DNA from: Uranotaenia lowii
Lineage: Eukaryota > Arthropoda > Insecta > Diptera > Culicidae
Direction: 5' to 3'
DNA: 64,000 nucleotides
Assembly: GCF_029784155.1 (NCBI RefSeq)
Contig: NC_073693.1
Coordinates: 352,365,117-352,429,116, forward strand
Each line of letters begins with the position of its first letter. Position 1 is the stretch's first letter. This document shows, one piece after another, positions 1 through 11,030 of this stretch. Below the pieces are notes generated by a model. The model was not told where the DNA came from and made no database searches. It saw nothing but the letters and a program-made list of their open reading frames with translations. The position numbers were made by a program, and so were the translations under genes.

Positions 1-342
1 GTTGTTTGTTACAAAAGAAGTTTCTATGATAGACCCTCTCCACATTCAAAAAGACAGAGAAAAACAAATTTCGATGTTATAAACTTATGAAGCCAAGAAA
101 TCCAGAGTATTTAAAAGGATTAAAAAACGATTTAAAAAAAAATAATTGAGATTTGAGAATAGAAAAAAAGTGGCAATTTTATTTTGAAAACCATTTGATT
201 CATTTTGAAATTGAATTGAATGTTTTGTTCAAATAAATAAAAAGTTAAATATAAAAGTTTTGTCCTTTTTTAGTTAAATTGAAAAGTATCACAAATTTCA
301 ATAACTTTTGGTGGGTGTAGCAAAGCACACAGAGTCAGCTAG
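1..342 (+). mobile_element. Helitron-like element, 3' end (5' part outside window)
   Basis: The segment ends in GTCAGCTAG followed by T, which fits the CTRR-T terminus of Helitrons. A short GTG/CAC-type hairpin lies just upstream (about 313-330). The same sequence recurs at about 18518-18790, including the phrase CCCTCTCCACATT and the terminal AAGCAAAGCACAC...GTCAGCTAG, so this is a repeat family with a fixed 3' end. No Rep/helicase coding is present. The Helitron label is inferred from the terminus; another rolling-circle-like or SINE-like family is possible. Confidence 0.5.
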
Positions 343-389
343 TAGTATATATTATTTAGGATTCATTTTCATAATTTGGATCAGATAAG

Positions 390-808
390 GTTGCCAGAAT
401 TTTTTTAGCACGTATCCGGACCCACCACATCCGGACTATTCTTTCTTGAAGTCTGGAAAAATCCAGGCATTTCGATTTCGAAGTTGTCTACCAAAAATCC
501 TCGAAACTTCTTTTTTTGTTCATAAAAACTTATCAGTAGACTTTAAATTGTATTTTAGGATTCCAAAAAAAAATTTTATGATTATTTTCACAAAACTTGC
601 TCAAAAAATTGTTCTGGACTCATAATTTTTAAAAAAATACAACACAATTTGTATTTTTTTTGTTCGATTTGGCAAATAAAGTTAAAAAATCCGGGTAAAA
701 ACTGAGGTTTTTTCAATGAAATCCGGGCAACTGGGCTGGAACGGATTTATCTCAAAATTTGTTTTTAATATCTGGGCAAACCCGGATAAAACTGGGCAAT
801 CTGGCAAC
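390..808. mobile_element. Short TIR element (MITE), copy A
   Basis: It starts GTTGCCAGA and ends TCTGGCAAC, a 9-bp perfect terminal inverted repeat. A second copy lies at 45135-45610, with shared internal phrases such as ATCCGGGCAA and AACCCGGATAAAA. No coding capacity. I could not establish a clean target duplication, so the superfamily is left open. Confidence 0.55.
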
Positions 809-1385
809 ATTACGATTAGATATTTAGGTTTCGCACAATATTTCAGATGCAAATTCTACATGCAGATTCAATTTGGATTCAGAACTTAAGAAGTCGGATT
901 CAGACATCAACCATTCATTCAAAAGTCGGCATTCAGATGCTGAATTTTGTATCTGACATCCATTTTGTACAAAATTTCCAAATCCAAACCTTCTTTTTTC
1001 TGGAATAATTGAAAAAATAGGAGAATTGAGGGTTAAAACAGCCATAACTCCATTTTCTGAAGCGTGCGTTGTCTAAAACAGCCTCCAATAAATCACATAA
1101 GGTACGTCTCATTTGGTTCAAAATTTTCAAGTCCGTACATATTTTTTTGACTATTTGAAAAATGTAAGGGAATTAAGAGTAAAACAGTCATAGCTCCTGT
1201 TCCAACGTGTGCGGTACCTCAATTTGGCTTCGTTTTACTCTCCAAAACAAAATTACACAAGATACGTCTCATTTTATTCAAAGTTTTCAAATCCGCAAAT
1301 GCTTTTTTTCTAAATAATTGTAAAAAATGTTGGGAATTGAGGGTAAAAACAACAAAAACAGCCAGAACTGTAAAACACCTTCTAA

Positions 1386-1700
1386 AGGGTGATACGGTTA
1401 AAATTTGGTCAATATCAACTTGACGTATTTCGTTCAATTTTGCATTTAAAAAACCTGAACACCCCTCATTTTGAAGGTTTGTGTGTGTAGAATGTTGCTC
1501 CTATTTTGATTTTGGAATTCACTCTTCAGTTGTCAAAATGCCGTCCAAGAAAGAAAAGCAGCGTATCAAAATTTGCTTCGCGAAAATCCGAGCTACTCGC
1601 ACGCAAAGCTGGCAAAATCGCTAAAAGTTGCCAAATCAACCGTTACAAATGTAATTAAAGTGTTTGGGGAACGTTTGTCGACATCCAGGAAGCCTTCACT
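1386..1700 (+). mobile_element. Truncated ITmD37E-like mariner/Tc1 element (5' end only)
   Basis: The insert begins AGGGTGATACGG, followed by a leader and a transposase start codon at 1538. It stops abruptly near 1695-1700, where the surrounding ~170-bp tandem repeat resumes with GGATTCCTC. Only the left terminus and the N-terminal DNA-binding part remain. There is no DDE/D domain or right terminus. I recognise the leader and N-terminus as the mosquito ITmD37E type; this is recognition, not a search. Confidence 0.65.
1538..1695 (+). pseudogene. Mariner/Tc1-family transposase, N-terminal fragment, frameshifted
   Basis: The frame opens with MPSKKEKQRIK, then loses frame by a small deletion near 1572. 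It continues in another frame as ENPSYSHAKLAKSLKVAKST, reading through a helix-turn-helix of the kind that binds the terminal repeats of Tc1/mariner elements. About 50 residues survive of a family normally near 340-350 residues, and the catalytic triad region is absent. It is therefore a dead fragment. The break is a deletion of a few codons plus a frame change, not a single substitution. Confidence 0.65.
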
Positions 1701-2156
1701 GGATTCCTCGAAAAAAAAAAATTCACACTAGAGATGACCCATTCGGTTCCAAATTTTGAAGTTCGAATAATCTTTTTTCTAAAATAATAGAAAAAATATA
1801 GGGCATTTAAGGGTAAAAACAGCCATAACTCCATTTTCCGAAGCGTGCGGTGGCTCAAACATCCTCCATAGGATTCCTCAAAGAAAATTGCACAAGAAAA
1901 GTCTATTTTTGTTCAAAATGGTTAAGTCTAAATTTGTTTTTCTCTGGCAACATAAAGGAGAATTAGGGGTTAAAAAAGCACTATAACTCCATTCGTAAGC
2001 TCATGCGGCGTCTGATACTACGTCCAATCGATTTTCTGGACAATTTCATTAGAGGAAAGTACTTATTCATGGTTTTGTTTCGTGTAGGGAAGATATTGAA
2101 TTTCTTCGCGGTGTATACACTTTCTCCACATTGTGCGCTGGATGTATTTTTTCGGC

Positions 2157-2410
2157 GTTTCTTTTGTTTATTTTGTTCGGTGATGTTTTCAAAAATTTTG
2201 CATGTTTTACGTTTCAGTCTACTTTTATTCGACCATCCTCAGATAAAAAAAATCAATTTTTCCACCTGATAGGGCCGTCGCTCTGCTCTAAGACGGCAGA
2301 TAGACGGCCCTAGCAAGTGGAAAAATTGTTTTTTTCTCTCCTGAGGATGGTCGGATAAAAGTAGACTGAAACGTAAAACTAGCGAATTTTTTAAATAAAC
2401 AAAAGAAACT
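2157..2410. mobile_element. Foldback element (hairpin MITE)
   Basis: The inner 176 bp (2204-2379) are almost fully self-complementary. GTTTTACGTTTCAGTCTAC on the left is mirrored by GTAGACTGAAACGTAAAAC on the right. The centre adds a further stem, GGGCCGTC (2272) against GACGGCCC (2303). The similarity extends outward with a gap: TTTCTTTTGTTTATTT at about 2158 pairs with its reverse complement ending near 2409. No coding and no clear target duplication. Confidence 0.6.
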
Positions 2411-3960
2411 GTTGTATCATCCAATATGAATAATATGAATAAGCCTTAAGCATTCATCTCAGTGTATTTTTCTATGATGAGCAGTCGAATAAAATACGTT
2501 AGAAAGTCTGGAACCTCTTAAATATATTCGTTATATTTGACTAAGTTCCTTTGTTTTATTTGAACCAGAACAGTAACTCCGAAAAAAGGCCTAAATTCCA
2601 ATTCCAACGATCTATGTGAAAATTTGACTAAGACATCAGATGTATTGAGATTCGGAATTCACATCCCTTGAGCTTGAACCCCCTCACAGCTTCCTTCATT
2701 TCCGGAATAGTGGAATGTGAAACACTTCCTGCCCACCGTCACCGGAAGCTATGTAGTTCGCCAAATTGCCAGACAGCCTGGCTGACAAAAATTAAAACTG
2801 CAGGGCAAAACTTTCGCTTAACGTGGGCAGCAGGAGACAAGTTTCAGATTTTACCTTAGAGTTAGTACTTTTCCTAGTAAAGCTTAAGGGTAGATTTTTA
2901 ACGGAAGTGAACTTTCCACATGTTGGTGGTTAGACGAAAGGGAAGAAAAAGGAAAAAAACGAAACGATTTCGTTATGGCTTTCCATCAGCCGGTAAGTTT
3001 CAAGGTAAACACTTACAGCTGCCACTTTCGTTTGACAGCAGATTATAAAGTTCCTGTGAAATGCTTTCACATTTCGAAATTTGTCTTCATAGTCGTGAAT
3101 AGCTTTGAGTTTTGAATCTACATTTTAAATTTCAATAAAAAATTTCGACATAACAGATTGATTTTGAAATCATGGATTTGCAGAATATGTTAAGAACATA
3201 AATGATTTGTTTTGACTTTGAAATTCGAAATTTAAAATTTGCATACAGCTGCAAAAAGAAAAGAAAAAGTCTTTAAATTTGCTTTCACGCATTTTGCTTA
3301 TCTGATTTCCCTAGGGGAAGGTCATTTTTCGAATACTTCAGCTGACAAAACTAGGATCGGTCACCCAGATCTCGGATTGATAATTTTTTTTCGATAATGT
3401 TCTGTTTGACTAAATTTATCGGTTAGAATTAAAAAGGAAAGAATACAAAATAAATTTAAGTCAGATATTACAAAATTCTCAACTTAATATCTTTTGTGTG
3501 CACTGTTTTTTTTATCTTTCAAGGTAGGAAAACACTCTAATAACATTCTAAAAAAAAATCACAATCTGGGACCAAAATTGAAACCCAAATAAAATCTGAC
3601 ACTAATTCTATTTCCACTGTGCGCAACTGATGGCTTTTTCCCATTAAAAAAGGCTGGCAAATTTGGGGCGAACCTTCATCATTTCTCGAGCCGCGAACCT
3701 AGAAAGGCTTTTCGGCTTGGTTTTTTGTTTTCATAACAAACACGAAAGGGCTGCCTTCAGTTTTTTTTTCACAGTTATTCCAAATGTACTTTAAGAAGGA
3801 TTTTCTATTCAAATTGTCTCAATTCTTAAATGGAAGTTTTTTAAAAAGTTTAAACCATGCATAAAATATTTCCATTTCTTTAACCTCATTTGAAAAATTT
3901 TCATGAATAAAAAACATGAAAATATAAATCTTTCACTTTAAAACAACGCCATGAAATTTG
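2411..3960. other. AT-rich unique sequence, no gene seen
   Basis: There is a somewhat GC-richer island at about 2650-2860 and another at about 2900-3060 and 3630-3760. Neither has a long open frame or a recognisable product. They may be conserved non-coding DNA, but nothing in the sequence proves it. Confidence 0.4.
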
Positions 3961-3976
3961 AAAATAATCTAATAAT

Positions 3977-4247
3977 GTTTTTTTTGTAGAGAAATGAATC
4001 CAACTTAGATGAAATTTCAGGGACTAGATAAGAGAAAATCGATGTTGAAAAACATGGGCCCCGGAGATGCGCTAGATGTGGGTTCAAGTCCTACCGGGAG
4101 ACAAGGCGAATTTTTTTCGCATGTTTTTCAACATCGATTTTCTCTTAACTAGTCCCTGAAATTTCATCTAAGTTGGATTAATTTCTCTAAAAAAAAGTTT
4201 CGCTGACTGAATGTTTGAGTCAAGACCCATCTCTGGGTCGCAGTTTA
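3977..4247. mobile_element. Snap-back SINE-like insertion with tRNA-like loop
   Basis: It is flanked by a perfect 16-bp direct repeat, AAAATAATCTAATAAT, at 3961-3976 and 4248-4263, which I read as a target-site duplication. Two inverted arms of about 70 bp (about 3990-4060 and 4120-4192) enclose a loop at about 4062-4108. The loop contains GGTTCAAGTCC, a match to the RNA polymerase III B box, with flanking GTGGG/CCTAC able to form a T-arm. A run of seven T follows at 4112. The right end adds a small hairpin, GACCCATCTCTGGGTC (about 4224-4239). On the minus strand the left edge reads as a short A-run, as expected for a retroposed copy. Confidence 0.55.
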
Positions 4248-4263
4248 AAAATAATCTAATAAT

Positions 4264-6728
4264 TTTTACAACTTTCATAATCTTGAAAATTTTGACAATT
4301 TTGACAATTTTGACAATTTTGACAATTTTGACAATTTTGACAATTTTGAGAATTTCGGAATTTTGACAATTATGACAATTTTGACAATTTTGACAATTTT
4401 GACAATTTTGACAACTTTCATAATCTTGAAAATTTTGACAATTTTGACAATTTTGACAATTTTGAGAATTTCGGAATTTTGACAATTATGACAATTTTGA
4501 CAATTTTGACAATTTTGACAATTTTGACAATTTTGACAATTTTGACAATTTTGACAATTTTGACAATTTTGACAATTTTGACAATTTTGACAATTTTGAC
4601 AATTTTGACAATTTTGACAATTTTGATAATTTTGACAATTTTGACAATTTTGACAATTTTGACAATTTTGACAATTTTGACAATTTTGACAATTTTGACA
4701 ATTTTGACAATTTTGACAATTTTGACAATTTTGACAATTTTGACAATTTTGACAATTTTGACAATTTTGACAATTTTGACAATTTTGACAATTTTGACAA
4801 TTTTGACAATTTTGCCAATTTTGACAATTTTGACAATTTTGACAATTTTGACAATTTTGACAATTTTGACAATTTTGACAATTTTGACAATTTTGACAAT
4901 TTTGACAATTTTGACAATTTTGACCATTTTGACAATTTTGACAATTTTGACAATTTTGACAATTTTGACAATTTTGACAATTTTGACAATTTTGACAATT
5001 TTGACAATTTTGACAATTTTGACAATTTTGACAATTTTGACAATTTTGACAATTTTGACAATTTTGACAATTTTGACAATTTTGACAATTTTGACAATTT
5101 TGACAATTTTGACAATTTTGACAATTTTGACAATTTTGACAATTTTGACAATTTTGACAATTTTGACAATTTTGACAATTTTGACAATTTTGACAATTTT
5201 GACAATTTTGACAATTTTGACAATTTTGACAATTTTGACAATTTTGCCAATTTTAACAATTTTGACAATTTTGACAATTTTGACAATTTTGACAATTTTG
5301 ACAATTTTGACAATTTTGACAATTTTGACAATTTTGACAATTTTGACAATTTTGACAATTTTGACAATTTTGACAATTTTGACAATTTTGACAATTTTGA
5401 CAATTTTGACAATTTTGACAATTTTGACAATTTTGACAATTTTGACAATTTTGACAATTTTGACAATTTTGACAATTTTGACAATTTTGACAATTTTGAC
5501 AATTTTGACAATTTTGACAATTTTGACAATTTTGACAATTTTGACAATTTTGACAATTTTGACAATTTTGACAATTTTGACAATTTTGACAATTTTGACA
5601 ATTTTGACAATTTTGACAATTTTGACAATTTTGACAATTTTGACAATTTTGACAATTTTGACAATTTTGACAATTTTGACAATTTTGACAATTTTGACAA
5701 TTTTGACAATTTTGACAATTTTGACAATTTTGACAATTTTGCCAATTTTGCCAATTTTAACAATTTTGACAATTTTGACAATTTTGACAATTTTGATAAT
5801 TTTGACAATTTTGACAATTTTGCCAATTTGAACAATTTTGACAATTTTGACAATTTTGACAATTTTGACAATTTTGACAATTTTGACAATTTTGACAATT
5901 TTGACAATTTTGACAATTTTGACAATTTTGACAATTTTGACAATTTTGACAATTTTGACAATTTTGACAATTTTGACAATTTTGACAATTTTGACAATTT
6001 TGACAATTTTGACAATTTTGACAATTTTGACAATTTTGACAATTTTGACAATTTTGACAATTTTGACAATTTTGACAATTTTGACAATTTTGACTATTTT
6101 GACAATTTTGACAATTTTGACAATTTTGACAATTATGACAATTTTGACAATTTTGACAATTTTGACAATTTTGACAATTTTGACAATTTTGACAATTTTG
6201 ACAATTTTGACAATTTTGACAATTTTGACAATTTTGACAATTTTGACAATTTTGACAATTTTGACAATTTTGACAATTTTGACAATTTTGACAATTTTGA
6301 CAATTTTGACAATTTTGACAATTTTGACAATTTTGACAATTTTGACAATTTTGACAATTTTGACAATTTTGACAATTTTGACAATTTTGACAATTTTGAC
6401 AATTTTGACAATTTTGACAATTTTGCCAATTTTGCCAATTTTAACAATTTTGACAATTTTGACAATTTTGACAATTTTGACAATTTTGACAATTTTGACA
6501 ATTTTGACAATTTTGACAATTTTGACAATTTTGACAATTTTGACAATTTTGACAATTTTGACAATTTTGACAATTTTGACAATTTTGACAATTTTGACAA
6601 TTTTGACAATTTTGACAATTTTGACAATTTTGACAATTTTGACAATTTTGACAATTTTGACAATTTTGACAATTTTGACAATTTTGACAATTTTGATAAT
6701 TTTGACGATTTTGACAATTTTGACAATT
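4264..6728. repeat. 9-bp minisatellite array (TTTTGACAA)n, about 270 copies
   Basis: It is nearly perfect head-to-tail TTTTGACAA from about 4287 to 6728. Scattered single-base variants (GCCAA, GATAA, GACTA, GACCA) are often still in register. The left end is less regular: the block ACAACTTTCATAATCTTGAAAA plus GAGAATTTCGGAATTTTGACAATTATG occurs twice, about 143 bp apart, showing local duplication of a longer unit. Because the unit is three codons long, several frames stay open for hundreds of residues on both strands; these are artefacts of periodicity. The reverse-complement array fills 57.4-64 kb. Confidence 0.97.
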
Positions 6729-9150
6729 AATTACAACTCATTTCTCTAAACTGTTATCACTTTGATATTTTCTACAAAATTGTAGCCAGAAAAATTTCCT
6801 ATTAGACCATGTTATTGATATATGAAGTTGGATAAACGCTGAAAGTAAGGCAAGGATTTTCACAGTGATTAGTTTGATTTTGTCTTTGAAAAAGCAATGC
6901 TCATTTTCGAAAAAAAAAACAAGTTTTCTCCCAGAGACACCGTGGGATCCTCTAAAATAAATATTGCAAAAGTTTCTCCGCATTTTCCGGGCTGAACAAT
7001 TGAGATCAATTTTTTTCAAAATTAGTCAAAAATTGGGTATTTTACTTCGAATTTTTTCAACACAAAATCTGGACAAATTTAAGCAGAATTAAGTGATTAT
7101 TAGAAACAGAAAATTAAGAAGAAAATGAGGAAAATTACTTCAAATAAGTTTTTTTTTAACGAAACACGTCAAATACTTTTTCAAACTACCAAAAAAATTA
7201 ATTTGGATAAACCTTGCCAAAAAAAATAAGCCCAATAATAATTTTCTGTTATTTTTTTTTCATTGATGTGTCATTGATTTTTCATAAATTCCCCAAAATA
7301 CGATGATAACAATATTCTTGTGACCGAGCCAGACCTTGATTTGCTTTACTTGTCCATTTCACGTTGAAAGCCCTGGCATGTCCGGAAAATCCGGGAAATC
7401 TAGACCCTGCAAAAAATAATTCATCGCTTTCTGTTAATAATACAATGAAAAATGTAATTTTGAGGTCCCAGCGAATCATACATAAGGTCTTGGTTATGAA
7501 AAATTATCTACTTAAAAAAATGTAACGTCAAGATTTGAATAAATATCAATCACAAAGTTTAATACGTTAACTTAAATTTCCATATTTTATGTGAGTAATT
7601 CATTTTAAATATGCAATTTAAAAATAGATTCACGTTTCCTCATTTAACTAGAAGACTTCATAGTAAACATTCCAGAAAGTTATCCGGGCAATATCCTGGT
7701 TAAGGCCGGGTATTATTGAAAATTTTCGCTTTTCAATTATCGTTACTAAAATTTGCGTAAGCTTTTAAGTTCTCAACCCTTTACCTCCCTATAAAAAAAA
7801 ATCTAAAATATACTGTAGTTAATTAAATTAGATCTAAATACACATGAGTGAAATAAACATCGTTATTTCAGCATATACTCCTTTGGGTCTGAGGGCTTTA
7901 AATCAACATTAGGAAAAAATAATGACAAAATTTTCTGTTTTTTTGTCTGATGATGATCATATTCCTCATTGAAAGTTGTAATTCACTTTTCATTACAAAT
8001 TTTTTTAAACATTACATGAAAAAGGTTTTTTTTTGTGTTTTAAAGATATTAAATTGAAATAAACATTTTGATTACGAAGTATCAATTTAGCAAATCCTGC
8101 TTTCGTTCTGATTGTAAATATGATTTTCAATTTTGCAATTGAATTTTATTTTAAATTTGTTTAAAAACTTCATTGCAAATCATGATTTTAATTTGAGTTC
8201 TATATGGTGTCCATATTTTAGGTTTGGAATTTTTAAACTATTATATCTGTTTCTTCATGGAATTTTAATTCATTTCTTTTGTTTTATTTTTTAATTTTTT
8301 GTAGACTGTTCCAGAAATAATAAGCACACATTCGAAATAATAAAAAAAATATTGTTTTTAAATTTTATTTATGTTATTTTATTTTCATGATACTTAATGA
8401 TACAATTTATATTTGTAGATACCAGTTACTAGCTTCTACGAAGTTGCTTTGCACGTTTAAAATTCGATTCTCTGGCTGGGGTGGCACATGAAAAAAATCA
8501 AATTAAATGGCCACCCATGAAAAAAATTTCCTGGCCACCCAAAGGTTTAATATCTGTATCTCATTTTGCAATAAATCGACTTTCTTAACTCCAATTTTAG
8601 TTAGTTTAGTTAATTTTTATATTCATAGAACATGATTGGTAAATGTCAGGTCTCCAGTATATTGGAAAGGTGATTGTGAGGATTTGAATGCACGTTTTGG
8701 GTAATTTTAATCCCATCAACTGTTGAATTAAAGCTATGATAAATCTTGATAGACACTATGAAAGAAACTTCGCTTTCCAGATCCTGACTTGAAATATATG
8801 AGTTCAAAGTTGATATTTCTGAGAATAACTAACATATTTTTGATCATGACAATCATGAAATCACAAATGAAGATAAATCGCTACTCCTCTCTGAAATACA
8901 GATTCATTCCATGTAGCCTAACCCAATCATCTTGAAAGTGATATCTTCTACAGGATTCAAACTCTGTTAAGATTTCTATCATCTCTGGAAATTTTAGGAA
9001 TAGGTCTAACTTACCAGTGTCTCAGGGTCAGTCCTTATGAATCTGGCAATTCTGGCTCAGATTATTTAAATATCAGATTAATTTGATTTCTTCACTGTTT
9101 TGTTTGTTGAAAAAAAAACACAAATTTTCATATGAGTTTTTCTAAAACGA
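6729..9150. other. AT-rich intergenic DNA, no gene seen
   Basis: The sequence is AT-rich with many A and T runs. Diverged fragments near 7370-7400 and 7680-7715 contain CCGGGCAA-type phrases like those in the 390-808 element, suggesting old MITE debris. Two short direct copies of ATGAAAAAAAT next to GGCCACCC lie at about 8485-8545. No open frame here looks like a gene. Confidence 0.4.
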
Positions 9151-10329
9151 CTGTTTATCACTTGACACTCTTACAAGTTCAACAACATATCCCGATTGCT
9201 TCACGGTTGCACCGAAACTGTGCTGCACCGAAACTGACAATGCTTTTCAGAAGTCAACTGCAAAGAATAGCATCGTTATTTTTAATTGCAGGATGCGTAA
9301 CATAAAATCGAAGAACAATTTGAAAGCAGCACTTCTGGGTGGTCCAAAATTTTGGAAAGACCGATTCGGAGCATCACCTAAATTACCCATTGGAATTATT
9401 GTGCCGAAACTTTTTAGGCGGTTAGCATCTGCTTCGCTAAAATATCACCCATCCAAACACATCCTCTCTCTCGCTCCCAATCAGCTCCCGAGTCATAGAG
9501 TTTCGGTCAAGTAGTTATCACTTGACGCGCACTCGATTCAATTACCACGCAACAGTAATTAATTTCCAAACATCACCGCGCGTCCAGTCCGTCATGCGAT
9601 GGGCCAACTTTTATCACTGTTCCTAACACAAACACTCGACAAAAGCACACCCACACCGAGCCAGAGTGAGAAAATGATGGAACTGACTCCTCTTTCACCT
9701 CCCTGAAAATATTTCCAGACCATTTTCGGTGGAAAGGGGGGATGATGGAAGAGCCTTTTTCCAATTAGTTTCGCCAATTGGTCAGCAGCAGAGCTAATAA
9801 AATGGGGCGCACATTCAAAGTTTGTCGTACCGAAGACCGAAAATGGCTTCCCGATTTCGGACGTCGCGACGTCCGTTTTTGGTAGGACTTGTCATTTCTA
9901 GGAACTTGTAAAGAAGTGTTTTTTTTTCGGGTGGATCCTACGACAAATGTTCAAAGTAGTCAGTTTTGTCATCCGTTTTCGGTGTAATTATTTTTGGTGC
10001 TGTAAATTTGTGATTTAAATTTTTCAACGAAAATCATCGACACCACGCTATGGTATTGTTTCGACCTTTCCAGCAAATATTTAAGCGAAAATTAATTTTA
10101 CGCACGTTCGAGCTCAATTATTGGACCTTTTGGGTGGAAAAGACTCAAATCCAACTCGGAAACTTTACCAGATGGTCCCATTCAATGGAGTTCAGAAGTC
10201 CATCGAGCAATCATTATCACAATCCAACAGTAGGTACTCATTGAGCTTCGACGTTAAAAGTTGCGACTAGTGTCGCCTGAAATGAATCAACTTAAGCCAA
10301 CAGCAGCAAATATTAATTGATTGGATCGG
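9151..10329. other. Mixed unique sequence, no gene seen
   Basis: This stretch has a higher GC content than its surroundings, two close copies of TTGCACCGAAACTG / TGCACCGAAACTGAC at about 9209-9240, and a small inverted pair TTTGTCGTA (9821) / TACGACAAA (9939). The open frames reach only 60-73 codons and carry no recognisable motif. It could hold regulatory DNA of a neighbouring gene outside the window. Confidence 0.35.
9858..9875. repeat. Perfect CpG-rich 18-bp palindrome
   Basis: CGGACGTCGCGACGTCCG is exactly self-complementary and holds four CpG steps in a strongly AT-rich neighbourhood. It lies between the TTTGTCGTA/TACGACAAA inverted pair at 9821 and 9947, so it may be the core of a small degraded foldback element or a binding site for a dimeric factor. 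Confidence 0.7.
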
Positions 10330-11030
10330 GGCACAGTGGGGTAAAACATGCCGAATGCTGGACAAAATCTTGTAACTTCTTAAATCGTCTTCTAAATGTA
10401 TTAACGAATGTAAACTATATTGTTTATCAGAATAAACGTTTAAAAAGTGCTATTTTGATTTATATAAGTTGACAGTCATTTTTGTCATTTTTGTCATTTT
10501 TGTCATTTTTGTCATTTTTGTCATTTTTGTCATTTTTGTCATTTTTGTCATTTTTGTCATTTTTGTCATTTTTGTCATTTTTGTCATTTTTGTCATTTTT
10601 GTCATTTTTGTCATTTTTGTCATTTTTGTCATTTTTGTCATTTTTGTCATTTTTGTCATTTTTGTCATTTTTGTCATTTTTGTCATTTTTGTCATTTTTG
10701 TCATTTTTGTCATTTTTGTCATTTTTGTCATTTTTGTCATTTTTGTCATTTTTGTCATTTTTGTCATTTTTGTCATTTTTTGTCATTTTGGTCATTTTTG
10801 TCATTTTTGTCATTTTTGTCATTTTTGTCATTTTTGTAATTTTTGTCATTTTTGTCATTTTTGTCATTTTTGTCATTTTTGTCATTTTTGTCATTTTTGT
10901 CATTTTTGTCATTTTTGTTATTTTTTTTTATTTTTGACGTTTTTGTCATGTTTGTCATGTTTGTCATTTTTGTTTTTTTTTTTTTTTGTTTTCGTCCAAA
11001 TTTTTCCAGGTTCTGCCCCATAGTGGGGGA
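10330..11030. mobile_element. Possible TIR element containing the 9-mer array
   Basis: CACAGTGGGGTAAAACATG at about 10334 resembles the reverse complement of CAGGTTCTGCCCCATAGTG at about 11007-11025, with 14 of 19 positions matching. The two copies bracket the (TTTTTGTCA)n array. The match is imperfect and I see no target duplication, so this is a suggestion that the array grew inside a MITE. Confidence 0.3.
10475..10974. repeat. 9-bp minisatellite array (TTTTTGTCA)n, about 50 copies
   Basis: The array is near-perfect TTTTTGTCA from 10475 to about 10918, then degenerates through TTATTTTTTTTTA and TGTTTGTCATG to a T-run near 10970. A one-base slip near 10778 changes the phase. The same unit in the same orientation makes up 50190-51496. 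Open frames of repeated VIF, SFL or MTK type are artefacts of the 3-codon period. Confidence 0.95.

Larger units (their letters stand above)
960..2005 (+). repeat. Imperfect tandem repeat, unit about 170 bp, interrupted by a mariner fragment
   Basis: About four diverged units share the phrases AAAACAGCCATAACTCC, AAGCGTGCG, ATTGCACAAG, ACGTCTCATTT and CAAAATTTTCAAGTCCG. Units are recognisable near 980-1140, 1150-1300, 1300-1385 and, after a foreign insert, 1700-1880 and 1880-2005. The short open frames on the minus strand here repeat the same peptides because they read the repeat, and are not genes. Confidence 0.6.

Noticed and set aside
4264..6728. Regularly repeated sequence considered as CRISPR-like
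   Set aside because: Units are contiguous with no unique spacers, in eukaryotic DNA.
4479..6749. Open frames of 300-530 codons on both strands (TIL, NFD, SKL and KIV repeats)
   Set aside because: They read a 9-bp repeat in every phase; the absence of stops follows from the period, and both strands and several frames are equally open.
8431..8465. ACTAGCTTCTACGAAG... TTGCTTTGCACG as a reversed Helitron end
   Set aside because: Resembles the reverse complement of the other Helitron-like ends only in ACTAGCT and GCTTTGC; no shared body sequence, so not reported as a feature.
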